Shown piece after piece: positions 8,252 to 15,867 of a DNA stretch of 33,205 nucleotides; position 1 is the first letter of the stretch, and every line of letters starts with the position of its first letter. A program made the position numbers and the translations under genes. The notes below the pieces were generated by a model. The model was not told the origin of the DNA, did not search any database, and saw nothing but the letters and a program-made list of their open reading frames with translations. Location of the stretch: assembly GCA_026708525.1 (NCBI GenBank), contig JAPOUS010000074.1:1162-34366 (forward strand), given 5' to 3'. Origin of the DNA: Cellvibrionales bacterium (GTDB lineage: Bacteria; Pseudomonadota; Gammaproteobacteria; Pseudomonadales; DT-91).

Positions 8252-8284
8252 AATAGATAACTTATCGAAAATAGGTTATCTATT
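8252..8284. promoter_or_regulatory. 10-bp perfect inverted repeat abutting a start codon
   Basis: AATAGATAAC (8252-8261) and GTTATCTATT (8275-8284) flank a 13-nt loop. The left arm touches the ATG (minus strand, 8249-8251) of the repeat protein, and the right arm lies 17 bp after the SDR stop. It could be a repressor operator or an mRNA hairpin occluding initiation. No T-run follows, so it is not a classical terminator. Confidence 0.5.
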
Positions 8285-8301
8285 GGTCGCTAATTTTTGT
8301 A

Positions 8302-9084
8302 TTAAGTTCGTTTATTTTTTACATTACTTGCATTTAAAAATGCAGGTTTTTCTCCTCCTCCATGCACAGTAATAGTAGCGCCTGTCACATAGGCTGATAA
8401 ATCAGAGCCTAAATACAAGCAAGCTTCTCCAATGTCCGTAGGTTTTGCCATGCGCTCAAGGGGTACAGTTTGGCTGACTTTTTTAATGCCTTCTTCGTCA
8501 CCGTAATGTAAATGTGCTTGATCGGTAAGAATTAAGCCTGCGGCAATAGCGTTAAGTCGAACTTTAGGTGCCCACTCAACAGCCAAGGATTGCGTTAAAT
8601 TGATTAATCCTGCCTTTGCTGCGCCATAAGCGGCTGTGCCGGGTGATGGTCTTTGTGCGCTGACACTTGCGATATTCACAATTGAGCCGCCATCAGTTTG
8701 CTCTTGCATAATGCGGTTAGCTGCTTGTGAGCAATGAAGAGGTGCTAATAAATTGAGGGCAATGATTTTTTCTGAGAATCGTGGAGATGCTGTTGCAGCA
8801 TCAGCAAAAGGTGCCCCGCCTGCATTGTTAACCAGCACATCTAAGGTGCCTTGTTGTGATTTGGCAAAGTCCATGAGCTTATTGACTTGATCCATATCTC
8901 TCACATCACAGGCGGTAAAAATGGCTTCATTGTCGCCGACTTTTGGTAAGGCTTCTGGCGCATTTCGTCCGCAAATAACTACCACAGCGCCTTGTGCTAA
9001 AAACACTTCGGTAATGCCTTTGCCAACGCCTTTACCACCGCCTGTAACAACAACGGTTTTGCCTGAAAAATTTAATTTGTCCAT
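8302..9084 (-). CDS. Short-chain dehydrogenase/reductase (SDR), classical type
   Basis: This is a 260-residue cytoplasmic NAD(P)-dependent oxidoreductase; the substrate cannot be deduced. The Rossmann glycine motif TGGGKGVG is at 14-21. NNAG is at 86-89, with Asn111 in the helix. The catalytic set is Ser140 or Ser142, Tyr153 and Lys157 (AAYGAAKAGL). CGR after the second strand places Arg40 where NADP-preferring enzymes often carry a basic residue. VTGATITVHGGGEKPAFL is a normal SDR C-terminus, with a short charged tail after it. GGAAA lies about 9 nt before the ATG. Its neighbours on the same strand are two secreted proteins of unknown function. The 3-hydroxyacyl or steroid alcohol SDRs are plausible relatives, but that is inference. 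Confidence 0.88.
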   Translation of the reverse strand: MDKLNFSGKTVVVTGGGKGVGKGITEVFLAQGAVVVICGRNAPEALPKVGDNEAIFTACDVRDMDQVNKLMDFAKSQQGTLDVLVNNAGGAPFADAATASPRFSEKIIALNLLAPLHCSQAANRIMQEQTDGGSIVNIASVSAQRPSPGTAAYGAAKAGLINLTQSLAVEWAPKVRLNAIAAGLILTDQAHLHYGDEEGIKKVSQTVPLERMAKPTDIGEACLYLGSDLSAYVTGATITVHGGGEKPAFLNASNVKNKRT

Positions 9085-9121
9085 CGTTTGTTTCCAAATC
9101 TAGTTCCCAATAGGATTTGCT

Positions 9122-9150
9122 ATTGTACCTGTACTTGAGTTCAATGACAT
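9122..9150 (-). promoter_or_regulatory. Candidate sigma70 promoter of the SDR gene
   Basis: On the minus strand, ATGTCA (9145-9150) is spaced 17 bp from TACAAT (9122-9127), about 40 bp before the SDR start codon. Four and five of six positions match consensus. If real, the SDR gene does not depend on the upstream gene for transcription. Confidence 0.4.
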
Positions 9151-9189
9151 TACATTTAGTCGGTTGCTTTTTTTCTGTTGTTCACTGCT

Positions 9190-10269
9190 TCAGAAAAGTT
9201 TGTTGGGTTGAGAGTTTATTTTTATTAAATCATACTCCCTTATAAAATCATTTAACTCCTCATCTTCTATAGAATTCTTGTTAGGTTGGTTTTGCTTCGT
9301 CAATTGTCTTTTTATATTGCGACCTATAGTCTTCGCCTCTGACTCTGTTGGCGCTGGTGATTTGAGTTTTAGTTCAAATTGTTCAAGTAGCTTCTTTATC
9401 GCTTCTTCTATAGTTATAGAGACTTTCTTTGTTTTACTTGAAGACGCTCTGGGAAGGGAGTTACACCTATTATTGTTAGAATTGCTTGGTGGTGGGCCTG
9501 TTCTCCGAAGTGATAGAAATCTATTAACGGGAGGATATTTTGATGGTAAGTCCATTTCGTTAGGAAAATTTAAACTATCAGTGGTATTGCTTAATGGTGA
9601 GGTAGATGTCTTCGCATCATCACATTTTTTAGTTCTATTGCGTTTCTTTAGTATTGAGAAAGGGTTGGTAATTAAAAAAGTCTGCTTTTTACCATTTATA
9701 TGTTTTTTTACCTTTGAGCATGTTTTGGGAGGTGAATTACGCTTATTTGAATTAAACGTATTAGTATGAGGGCTGCTTAATGCTGAGAGGTCAGCTTTGG
9801 GACTATTTACATATACTATGTCTTCTTGTATTTGATTCTCATCAGCATATATTGCAAGGTACTTAATTTTATCGAATAATTCTTTATTGTGCTCTGTATC
9901 ATAACTCACCCCAATAATTCCTGTGTTTATTAAGACATTTTCTGTCTTGATCTTTATCAGGTCTTTCTCATCCATTGACTCATCGAAAAAGTTACCTATT
10001 TTTGCTTGATGACTTAAATATACTAATACATGGTTGGCTTTTATTACTAATGATTCATCTTCATTCTGAGGGGCAATCTTTTCTGTTTCATCTGTGGGTA
10101 AAAAAAAGCGATCCTTTTCCTTTCTTTTATTTTGAATGAGTGCCCAAAGTGCAAGTCGAGCTAGCTGAAGATTGGTTGAATCTCCTGCAAAGGTAGTCAT
10201 GACAATAAATAATATAATGATACTAATGGAATAGGTAGAGGGCTTCATTGAGGGGTCGAATTTTGCCAT
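9190..10269 (-). CDS. Exported low-complexity protein, unknown function
   Basis: I do not recognise this 359-residue protein. After a short polar start it has one hydrophobic segment (STYSISIIILFIVMTTFAG), which is a signal peptide or anchor. ATG 10248 (MKPSTY) would give a more usual signal peptide than the track start at 10269, and neither has a clear ribosome site. Residues about 35-165 could fold (VIKANHVLVYLSHQAKIGNFF, NVLINTGIIGVSYD). Then follows a Ser/Asn/Pro/Lys-rich stretch (GPPPSNSNNNRCNS, SSSKTKKV). The C-terminus is helical and charged (IEEAIKKLLEQFELKLK, ELNDFIREYDL). The gene is visibly more A+T-rich than glnS or the F420 genes, suggesting acquisition. It is divergent from the F420 operon. 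Confidence 0.6.
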   Translation of the reverse strand: MAKFDPSMKPSTYSISIIILFIVMTTFAGDSTNLQLARLALWALIQNKRKEKDRFFLPTDETEKIAPQNEDESLVIKANHVLVYLSHQAKIGNFFDESMDEKDLIKIKTENVLINTGIIGVSYDTEHNKELFDKIKYLAIYADENQIQEDIVYVNSPKADLSALSSPHTNTFNSNKRNSPPKTCSKVKKHINGKKQTFLITNPFSILKKRNRTKKCDDAKTSTSPLSNTTDSLNFPNEMDLPSKYPPVNRFLSLRRTGPPPSNSNNNRCNSLPRASSSKTKKVSITIEEAIKKLLEQFELKLKSPAPTESEAKTIGRNIKRQLTKQNQPNKNSIEDEELNDFIREYDLIKINSQPNKLF

Positions 10270-10374
10270 TTGTTTGAAGGATTTAGACTGACTGTTTCAA
10301 TTAAATTCCTTTCAATAGGTAGATTGTTGAATTTTCTATTCTGATTGAAAACGTCAATAAGGATTTTGAAAAAG

Positions 10375-10389
10375 CCCCTTGCTAAGGGG
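10375..10389 (-). terminator. GC-rich hairpin with T-run on the minus strand, in a divergent intergenic region
   Basis: CCCCTT, loop GCT, AAGGGG. On the minus strand it is followed by CTTTTTC, the form of an intrinsic terminator. There is no minus-strand gene upstream to terminate, so it may be an attenuator in the leader of the 9190-10269 gene or a block to antisense transcription from the F420 promoter. The right arm lies in the spacer of the candidate npdG promoter. Confidence 0.4.
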
Positions 10390-10407
10390 GGTAAACACGC
10401 GTATAAA
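10379..10407 (+). promoter_or_regulatory. Candidate sigma70 promoter of the F420 operon
   Basis: TTGCTA (10379-10384), 17 bp, then TATAAA (10402-10407), placed 32 bp before the npdG ATG. Four and five of six positions match consensus with ideal spacing. It would give a leader of about 25 nt. Confidence 0.5.
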
Positions 10408-10439
10408 TCGGCCTTAAAATCAATAAAGAGTGATGTGAT

Positions 10440-11111
10440 ATGAGTCAGGCAATAGGTTCCATTGCTATTTTAGGCGGTACAGGTGCGCTAGGCGGCGGTT
10501 TGGCGAGACGTTGGTCAAAGGCAGGTTTTGATGTCATTATTGGTTCGCGCACCCTTGATAAAGCCCAAGAGGCGGTTGCTGAACTTAAGAAGTCGTTAGG
10601 TGAAGATATAAAAGTAAAAGTAGCGGCTAAGGATAATGTCAGCGCAGCAAAGGCTGCGGATTTAGTTGTTTTGACTGTGCCTTATGCACATCATGCAAGC
10701 ACACTTGAATCAGTCAAAGCGAATGTTCAGGGTAAAGTCTTGATTGATGTGACTGTCCCTTTACGCCCACCCAAAGTTGGTACTGTTCAATTGCCAGAGG
10801 CAGGAAGCGCCGCTACAGAAGCACAAGCCCTTTTAGGTGCAGAGGTTAAAGTGGTTTCAGCTTTTCAAAATGTTGCGGCCGATCACTTAAATAGCGATCG
10901 TGAGATTGATTGCGATGTTTTAGTAGCTGGCAATGACAAAGAAGCACGCCAGTTAGTCTTAGGGCTTGTTGAAGCAGCGGGCATGAAAGGTTTCTCGATT
11001 GGCCCTGTTGCCAACTCTGCTGCCTCTGAAGCATTAACTTCTGTGTTGATTCAAATCAACCGTCAATTCAAATGCCATGCAGGTATTAAAATTTCAGGTT
11101 TACCTGAATAA
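10440..11111 (+). CDS. npdG: F420H2:NADP oxidoreductase (F420-dependent NADP reductase)
   Basis: Fno/NpdG passes hydride between reduced F420 and NADP and so links the F420 pool to the cell's NADPH. The 223-residue protein starts with the family's nucleotide-binding motif AILGGTGALGGGLARRW (the archaeal enzyme has LLGGTGNLGKGLA), followed by IIGSRTLDKAQE, where Ser-Arg contacts the NADP phosphate. VLTVPYAHH matches the archaeal VLTIPWEHA, and VVSAFQNVAADHL matches VVSALHTIPAARF. DVLVAGND and GPVANSAASEALT complete the pattern. It leads an operon that also carries all conserved F420 biosynthesis genes, which strongly supports F420 rather than another NADP partner. It is separated from cofE by 5 bp. 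Confidence 0.9.
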   Translation: MSQAIGSIAILGGTGALGGGLARRWSKAGFDVIIGSRTLDKAQEAVAELKKSLGEDIKVKVAAKDNVSAAKAADLVVLTVPYAHHASTLESVKANVQGKVLIDVTVPLRPPKVGTVQLPEAGSAATEAQALLGAEVKVVSAFQNVAADHLNSDREIDCDVLVAGNDKEARQLVLGLVEAAGMKGFSIGPVANSAASEALTSVLIQINRQFKCHAGIKISGLPE

Positions 11112-11116
11112 TCGTT

Positions 11117-11869
11117 ATGGAATGTATAGCGGTTAAAAACTTTCCTGAGGTGTTGCCGGGTGATGACCTAGCTGCACTGTTGATTCAATCCCTTGAGCAT
11201 CAGGGGTTGGTTTTGGGTGAGGGTGATATTGTTGCCATGGCACAAAAAATCGTCTCTAAAGCCGAAAACCGTTATGCCGTGTTAGATGAAGTTAAGCCTT
11301 CAGATGAAGCGCTTGCGCTTGCAAAAGAAATCGATAAAGACCCTAGTATTACACAGCTGATTTTAGATGAGTCCGTTGAGATTGTGCGTAAACGTCCTGG
11401 CGTGGTGATTGTTGAACACAATCAAGGCTATGTGCACGCCAATGCGGGGATTGATCGTTCCAACTTACCTGCATCAAATAAAGAGCGTGTACTGTTATTG
11501 CCTGTGGATGCTAATAAAAGCGCGAGCGAGCTCAATGATCGGCTATCCTGGCATTTTGGTTGTCAGTTGGGTGTGATAATCAATGACAGTGCTGGGCGCG
11601 CTTGGCGTAATGGGACGCAAGGCTTTGCGATTGGTATCGCAGGTTTTAATCCGCTGATTGACTTGATCGGTAAGCCTGATCGCAGTGGCCGTGTGATGGA
11701 AACAACCCAAGTTGCGGTAGGGGATGAACTGGCCGCCGCCGCATCTTTTATCATGGGGCAAGCAGATGAAGGAACACCCGTGGTTGTGATTAAAGGCGCT
11801 AAGGTTGAGTTAGGTGTTTTTGATGCCAAATGTTTGATCCGTGAGAAGCGATTTGATCTTTTCCGTTAG
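11117..11869 (+). CDS. cofE: Coenzyme F420-0:L-glutamate ligase CofE, single domain
   Basis: CofE adds L-glutamates to F420-0 using GTP, giving the polyglutamylated tail. The 250-residue protein covers the CofE domain: GDDLAALLIQSLEHQGLVLGEGDIVAMAQKIVSKAENR, then the VEIVRKRPGVVIVEHNQGYVHANAGIDRSN block and NDSAGRAWRNGTQGFAIGIAG, all characteristic of the family. The length matches archaeal CofE. Actinobacterial FbiB carries an additional C-terminal FMN-dependent domain that reduces dehydro-F420-0; this protein stops before it. No other nitroreductase-like gene is in the window. It lies between npdG (5-bp gap) and cofD (9-bp gap). Confidence 0.95.
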   Translation: MECIAVKNFPEVLPGDDLAALLIQSLEHQGLVLGEGDIVAMAQKIVSKAENRYAVLDEVKPSDEALALAKEIDKDPSITQLILDESVEIVRKRPGVVIVEHNQGYVHANAGIDRSNLPASNKERVLLLPVDANKSASELNDRLSWHFGCQLGVIINDSAGRAWRNGTQGFAIGIAGFNPLIDLIGKPDRSGRVMETTQVAVGDELAAAASFIMGQADEGTPVVVIKGAKVELGVFDAKCLIREKRFDLFR

Positions 11870-11878
11870 GGGGTACTT

Positions 11879-12808
11879 TTGTCTGTTCTTGCCTTAAGCG
11901 GTGGTGTTGGCGGTGCTAAATTAGTACGGGGGCTATCACATCAATTACCAGCCGAGTCACTGAGCATCATTGCCAATACAGGTGATGATGGGATTCATTC
12001 AGGCCTTTTGGTGTGCCCAGATATTGATACCTTGATTTATACCTTATCTGGTCAAAGTCATCCTGAACAAGGGTGGGGGCTTGCTGGTGAATCGTGGCAG
12101 GTTTTTGATCGGTTGGGTGAGCTTGGTGGTGAGACTTGGTTTCGATTAGGTGATAAAGACATCGCTACGCATTTATTTCGTGCAGAGAAAATACAGCAAG
12201 GGTTAAGCCTTACCCAAGTCACTCGGGCGCTCTGTCTTGCTCATAATATTGCACCTAATATACTGCCCATGTGTGATGAGTTGTTTCAGACCAAAGTCAT
12301 CACGCAAGATGGCCGTACGTTAGATTTTCATGAATATTTTGTTAAAGAGCAGTGTGGGCCTCGAGTTGAGTCAATAGCATTTATAGGTAACCCAAGCTTA
12401 TCGTCTGATGTTGAAGCAGCCATTATGCAGACAGGCGCTTTAATCATTTGCCCATCGAACCCGTTTTTAAGTATTGATCCTATTCTTCAGGTGCCGGGCT
12501 TGCAGTCTTTGATTACTGAGCGCATCGAAAAACGTCTGGTGGTTTCGCCCATTATCAACGGACAAGCCATTAAAGGGCCGACAGCTAAGTTAATGCAAGA
12601 GTTAGCACTGCCTGTGACTAACGAAAGTGTGGCCAAAAAGTACCAATCCATAGCTACTCATATGATCATTGATAATCAAGATGCTGTTGATAAAAACCTA
12701 TTAGAATCCATGGGGTTAAAGGTCTTAGTCACCAATACATTGATGCAAACACTGGCAGACAAAAAACAACTGGCATCAGACGTGCTGGGTTTTCTGGGTG
12801 TGAAATGA
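11879..12808 (+). CDS. cofD: 2-phospho-L-lactate transferase CofD (FbiA type)
   Basis: CofD transfers the phospho-acid moiety of the activated guanylyl donor onto 7,8-didemethyl-8-hydroxy-5-deazariboflavin (Fo), forming F420-0 or a variant of it. The 309-residue protein opens with LSGGVGGAKLVRGL, the CofD signature, then IANTGDDGIHSGLLVCPDIDTLIYTLSG (NTGDD motif), WFRLGDKDIATHLFRAE, and CPSNPFLSIDPIL in the second half. The start is TTG at 11879, preceded by AGGGGG at good spacing; no ATG fits. The stop overlaps the cofC start as ATGA, so the two are translationally coupled. Confidence 0.95.
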   Translation: MSVLALSGGVGGAKLVRGLSHQLPAESLSIIANTGDDGIHSGLLVCPDIDTLIYTLSGQSHPEQGWGLAGESWQVFDRLGELGGETWFRLGDKDIATHLFRAEKIQQGLSLTQVTRALCLAHNIAPNILPMCDELFQTKVITQDGRTLDFHEYFVKEQCGPRVESIAFIGNPSLSSDVEAAIMQTGALIICPSNPFLSIDPILQVPGLQSLITERIEKRLVVSPIINGQAIKGPTAKLMQELALPVTNESVAKKYQSIATHMIIDNQDAVDKNLLESMGLKVLVTNTLMQTLADKKQLASDVLGFLGVK

Positions 12809-13461
12809 TCACTGCAATCGTTCCCATTCGTCGTTTCGAATCAGGCAAAACTCGCTTGGAGGGTGTGTTAACGTCAGACGATCGATCATTGCTGATTCAA
12901 ACAATGGCATCACAGGTTATCAATTGTTTAGAGAGGGCATCAAGCATCGATCAGGTGATGATTGTCACTAAAGATCCTGAGGTGCTCGAAGCCTATCAAA
13001 GCAAGAAGGTGAAAGGGGTTATTGAGCAGCCCAATGATACGCTAAACTCAGCCCTTAATAGGGCAATGGATCAATTGAGTTGTGAGCTCCCTCAGGGGTC
13101 AAATCAACAAGTGCTACTGATTCATGGCGATTTGCCATTGATTTCAATGGAGGCTGTGGACTTTTTTACCAAGCATCAAAGCGATGGCATCGTCATTAAC
13201 CCTTGTCATTTAGGGCTCGGCACCAATGCCTTGATGATGCCTCTTGCCAAGAGAATTCCGTTGTTTTTCGGTGAGCGAAGTTTTCATAAACACCTTGTCA
13301 ATGCAAAAGCGTTAGGCTTTGCTACGCGAATTGTCTCAATTTATGACATCGCGATGGATATGGACACAAAAAGCGACTGGGTTACTTTACAATCCTTTGG
13401 GGTTGCAACAGACTCCATGAATTTATTCGATAGGCTGATAATAACTAAAGACAATGGCTAG
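12805..13461 (+). CDS. cofC: Phospholactate (or 3-phosphoglycerate/PEP) guanylyltransferase CofC
   Basis: CofC activates a three-carbon phospho-acid with GTP, and CofD then uses the product. The 218-residue protein has the family N-terminus AIVPIRRFESGKTRLEGVL (canonical form VPVKxxxxAKSRL, so an Arg replaces the usual Lys) and IHGDLPLI for the metal-binding DLPL site, where most members have ADLPL. GLGTNALMM and FGERSFHKHL match the usual GTNAL and FGxxSFxxH blocks. Donor choice (2-phospholactate, PEP or 3-phosphoglycerate) differs among CofC enzymes and cannot be read from these motifs alone. It overlaps cofD by 4 bp and fbiC by 8 bp. Confidence 0.92.
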   Translation: MITAIVPIRRFESGKTRLEGVLTSDDRSLLIQTMASQVINCLERASSIDQVMIVTKDPEVLEAYQSKKVKGVIEQPNDTLNSALNRAMDQLSCELPQGSNQQVLLIHGDLPLISMEAVDFFTKHQSDGIVINPCHLGLGTNALMMPLAKRIPLFFGERSFHKHLVNAKALGFATRIVSIYDIAMDMDTKSDWVTLQSFGVATDSMNLFDRLIITKDNG

Positions 13462-15862
13462 ACTTAATGAAACATTTTCATCATTGATCGATCTTGCCGA
13501 AAATCCATTCGATGAGTTGGCGTCCTATCGATTAAGCAAAGCGGGGTTAACCTCGCTTGCTGATTTTACTGATACCCTTTTAGTGATGCAGCTAGCCGCT
13601 AAAATACGCGATTGCAAGCACTCTCAGACCATCAGCTATTCTAAAAATGTGTTTATCCCCCTGACTCACCTTTGTCGTGATGTGTGCCATTATTGCACCT
13701 TTGCCAAAACCCCTAAATTTATCGAAAAGCCCTTTATTCCTGTGGATGACATTATTGCAACGGTTAACAATGCAAAAAACATCGGGTGCAAAGAAGTCTT
13801 GTTTACCTTAGGTGAAAAGCCTGAGCTTAGGTATAAAACCGCTAGAGACGCCCTGGATCAAATGGGCTTTGCCACGACTATTGATTATGTCGCGCATGTT
13901 GCCGAGCAGGTTGTTGAGCAAACAGGACTTATGCCGCACTTAAACCCAGGCACTATGACCCTTGAAGAAATTAAAAAGCTAAGGCCTTATGCTGGATCGA
14001 TGGGCATTATGTTGGAGTCTGTGTCCGATCGATTGTGTGAAAAAGGCATGCCACATTATGGTTCGCCAGACAAAGCGCCTAAAGTGCGATTGGAGACGAT
14101 ACGTGATGCCGGCATCGCTAAGGTGCCTTTTACTACAGGTATATTAATTGGTATAGGTGAAACACGTTTGGAGCGCTTAGAAGCGCTAATGGCGATTCGA
14201 GACCTACACGACGAGTATGGTCATATTCAAGAAGTCATTATTCAGAACTTCCGCGCTAAACCCAATACTATTATGCATAATGCACCAGAACCGGATTTAA
14301 ATGAATTATTGTGGACGCTTTCTGCTGCTCGCTTAATTCTCGGTACGGCGATCTCAGTTCAGGTGCCTCCAAACCTTAGCCCAGGTATTCTTAGTCAACT
14401 GGTTGATGCGGGCATTGATGATTGGGGTGGCGTATCGCCTGTGACGCCTGATTTTGTTAACCCTGAAGCCCCTTGGCCTGAGATAGTAACACTCAGTGAG
14501 CAAACGGCAATTGCGGGTAAAGCTCTCGTTGAACGAATGACACTTCACCCTGACTATATTAAAGATTATCACACATGGTTAGATGTAGGCTTGCATAAGC
14601 ATGTTTTACCCTTTGTTGACGCCCAAGGGCTTGTTAAAGAAGATCATTGGTTGCCAGGGTTGAGTCAGGTCACCCCTAGTTTACATGTGCCTCAATCAGC
14701 GAGTGTTAGCCCTGATGTTGCTGCGATTTTAGCGGAGCACCAAGTGAGTAGTGAATTATCTCAAGCGGCTATCGTTCGTCTGTTCGAGTCACGGGGGGCA
14801 GATTTTGAAGCGGTCTGTGATTATGCTGATCAGCTAAGGCACAGGCTTTCTGGCGATCAAGTCAGTTATGTTATTAACCGAAATATTAACTACACCAATA
14901 TTTGTTATTTTAACTGTAAATTTTGCGCCTTTTCGAAAGGCAAGCGGCATGAAAACCTTCGCGGTAAGCCGTATAAAATTTCATTAGATGAGATTGAGCG
15001 GCGTGTTATCGAAGCCGATCAAAAAGGGGCCAGTGAGATTACGCTTCAAGGCGGCATCCACCCCGATTATGACGGCAATACCTATTTGGATATATGCCGA
15101 GCCGTTAAATCTGCAACACCTGATATGCATATTCATGGGTTTACTCCTCTAGAAATTTGGCAGGGCGCTGAAACGCTGGGTCTGTCGATCACTGACTATC
15201 TCAAACAATTAAAAGCCGCCGGATTAGATACCATTCCAGGAACGGCAGCAGAGGTTTTGAGTGATGAAGTCCGTGATGTGTTGTGTTCGGACAAGATCAA
15301 TACAGGGCAGTGGCTCTATGTGATGGAGCAAGCGCATAATTTGGGTATTCGAAGTACCTCAACAATCATGTTTGGCCATATTGAGGGATATCAGCATTGG
15401 GCCGAGCATTTGATTGCGTTGCGCGAATTACAGAAAAAAACGCAGGGTTTTACAGAGCTTGTACCTTTACCTTTTGTTGCCGAGCAATCACCGATTTTTT
15501 ATCGTGGGCAATCACGTAAAGGGCCATCATTTCGAGAGTCCATCCTTATGCATGCAGTTTCTCGCATCGCGCTTGCGGGTTTCATCGATAACATTCAAGC
15601 CTCTTGGGTCAAGCTTGGCGTAGAAGGTGCTAAGATGGCCTTAAACGCAGGGGCGAATGACCTGGGCGGTACTTTAATGAACGAAACCATTACCAAATCG
15701 GCGGGAGCGACCCATGGCCAGGAAGTGACGGCAGATGAAATGGCACGCATTATTAAAAGCATTCATCGAGTGCCAAGACTTCGAAACACCCTATACGAAA
15801 CTCGTCAAAGGCACCACGCTTCAGAAAAATTAGAGCAAATTTCAGCTGTGTCGATACAGTAA
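13454..15862 (+). CDS. fbiC: FO synthase, fused CofG-CofH radical SAM protein
   Basis: FbiC makes the deazaflavin chromophore Fo from tyrosine and 5-amino-6-ribitylamino-uracil in two radical SAM steps. The 802-residue protein contains both halves. The CofG part (about 1-390) has the cluster motif CRDVCHYC at Cys74, Cys78 and Cys81, plus FTLGEKPE and MLESVSDRL. The CofH part (about 430-795) has CYFNCKFC at Cys484, Cys488 and Cys491, ITLQGGIHPD, and TIPGTAAEVL. Fusion is the actinobacterial-type layout; archaea and cyanobacteria usually keep two genes. Both halves retain all three cluster cysteines, so both should be active. It is the last gene of the operon and its stop is 5 bp before the convergent DUF2721 gene. 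Confidence 0.96.
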   Translation: MARLNETFSSLIDLAENPFDELASYRLSKAGLTSLADFTDTLLVMQLAAKIRDCKHSQTISYSKNVFIPLTHLCRDVCHYCTFAKTPKFIEKPFIPVDDIIATVNNAKNIGCKEVLFTLGEKPELRYKTARDALDQMGFATTIDYVAHVAEQVVEQTGLMPHLNPGTMTLEEIKKLRPYAGSMGIMLESVSDRLCEKGMPHYGSPDKAPKVRLETIRDAGIAKVPFTTGILIGIGETRLERLEALMAIRDLHDEYGHIQEVIIQNFRAKPNTIMHNAPEPDLNELLWTLSAARLILGTAISVQVPPNLSPGILSQLVDAGIDDWGGVSPVTPDFVNPEAPWPEIVTLSEQTAIAGKALVERMTLHPDYIKDYHTWLDVGLHKHVLPFVDAQGLVKEDHWLPGLSQVTPSLHVPQSASVSPDVAAILAEHQVSSELSQAAIVRLFESRGADFEAVCDYADQLRHRLSGDQVSYVINRNINYTNICYFNCKFCAFSKGKRHENLRGKPYKISLDEIERRVIEADQKGASEITLQGGIHPDYDGNTYLDICRAVKSATPDMHIHGFTPLEIWQGAETLGLSITDYLKQLKAAGLDTIPGTAAEVLSDEVRDVLCSDKINTGQWLYVMEQAHNLGIRSTSTIMFGHIEGYQHWAEHLIALRELQKKTQGFTELVPLPFVAEQSPIFYRGQSRKGPSFRESILMHAVSRIALAGFIDNIQASWVKLGVEGAKMALNAGANDLGGTLMNETITKSAGATHGQEVTADEMARIIKSIHRVPRLRNTLYETRQRHHASEKLEQISAVSIQ

Positions 15863-15867
15863 TCGTA

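Noticed and set aside
7931-8372. Plus-strand ORFs 7931-8182 and 8031-8372 with pentapeptide repeats
   Set aside because: Antisense shadows of the VDAGL repeat; no ribosome site, and the non-repeat parts look random.
9278-9769. Plus-strand ORF of 163 aa inside the exported protein gene
   Set aside because: Antisense shadow without ribosome site or recognisable domain; the minus frame is longer and has a hydrophobic signal segment.
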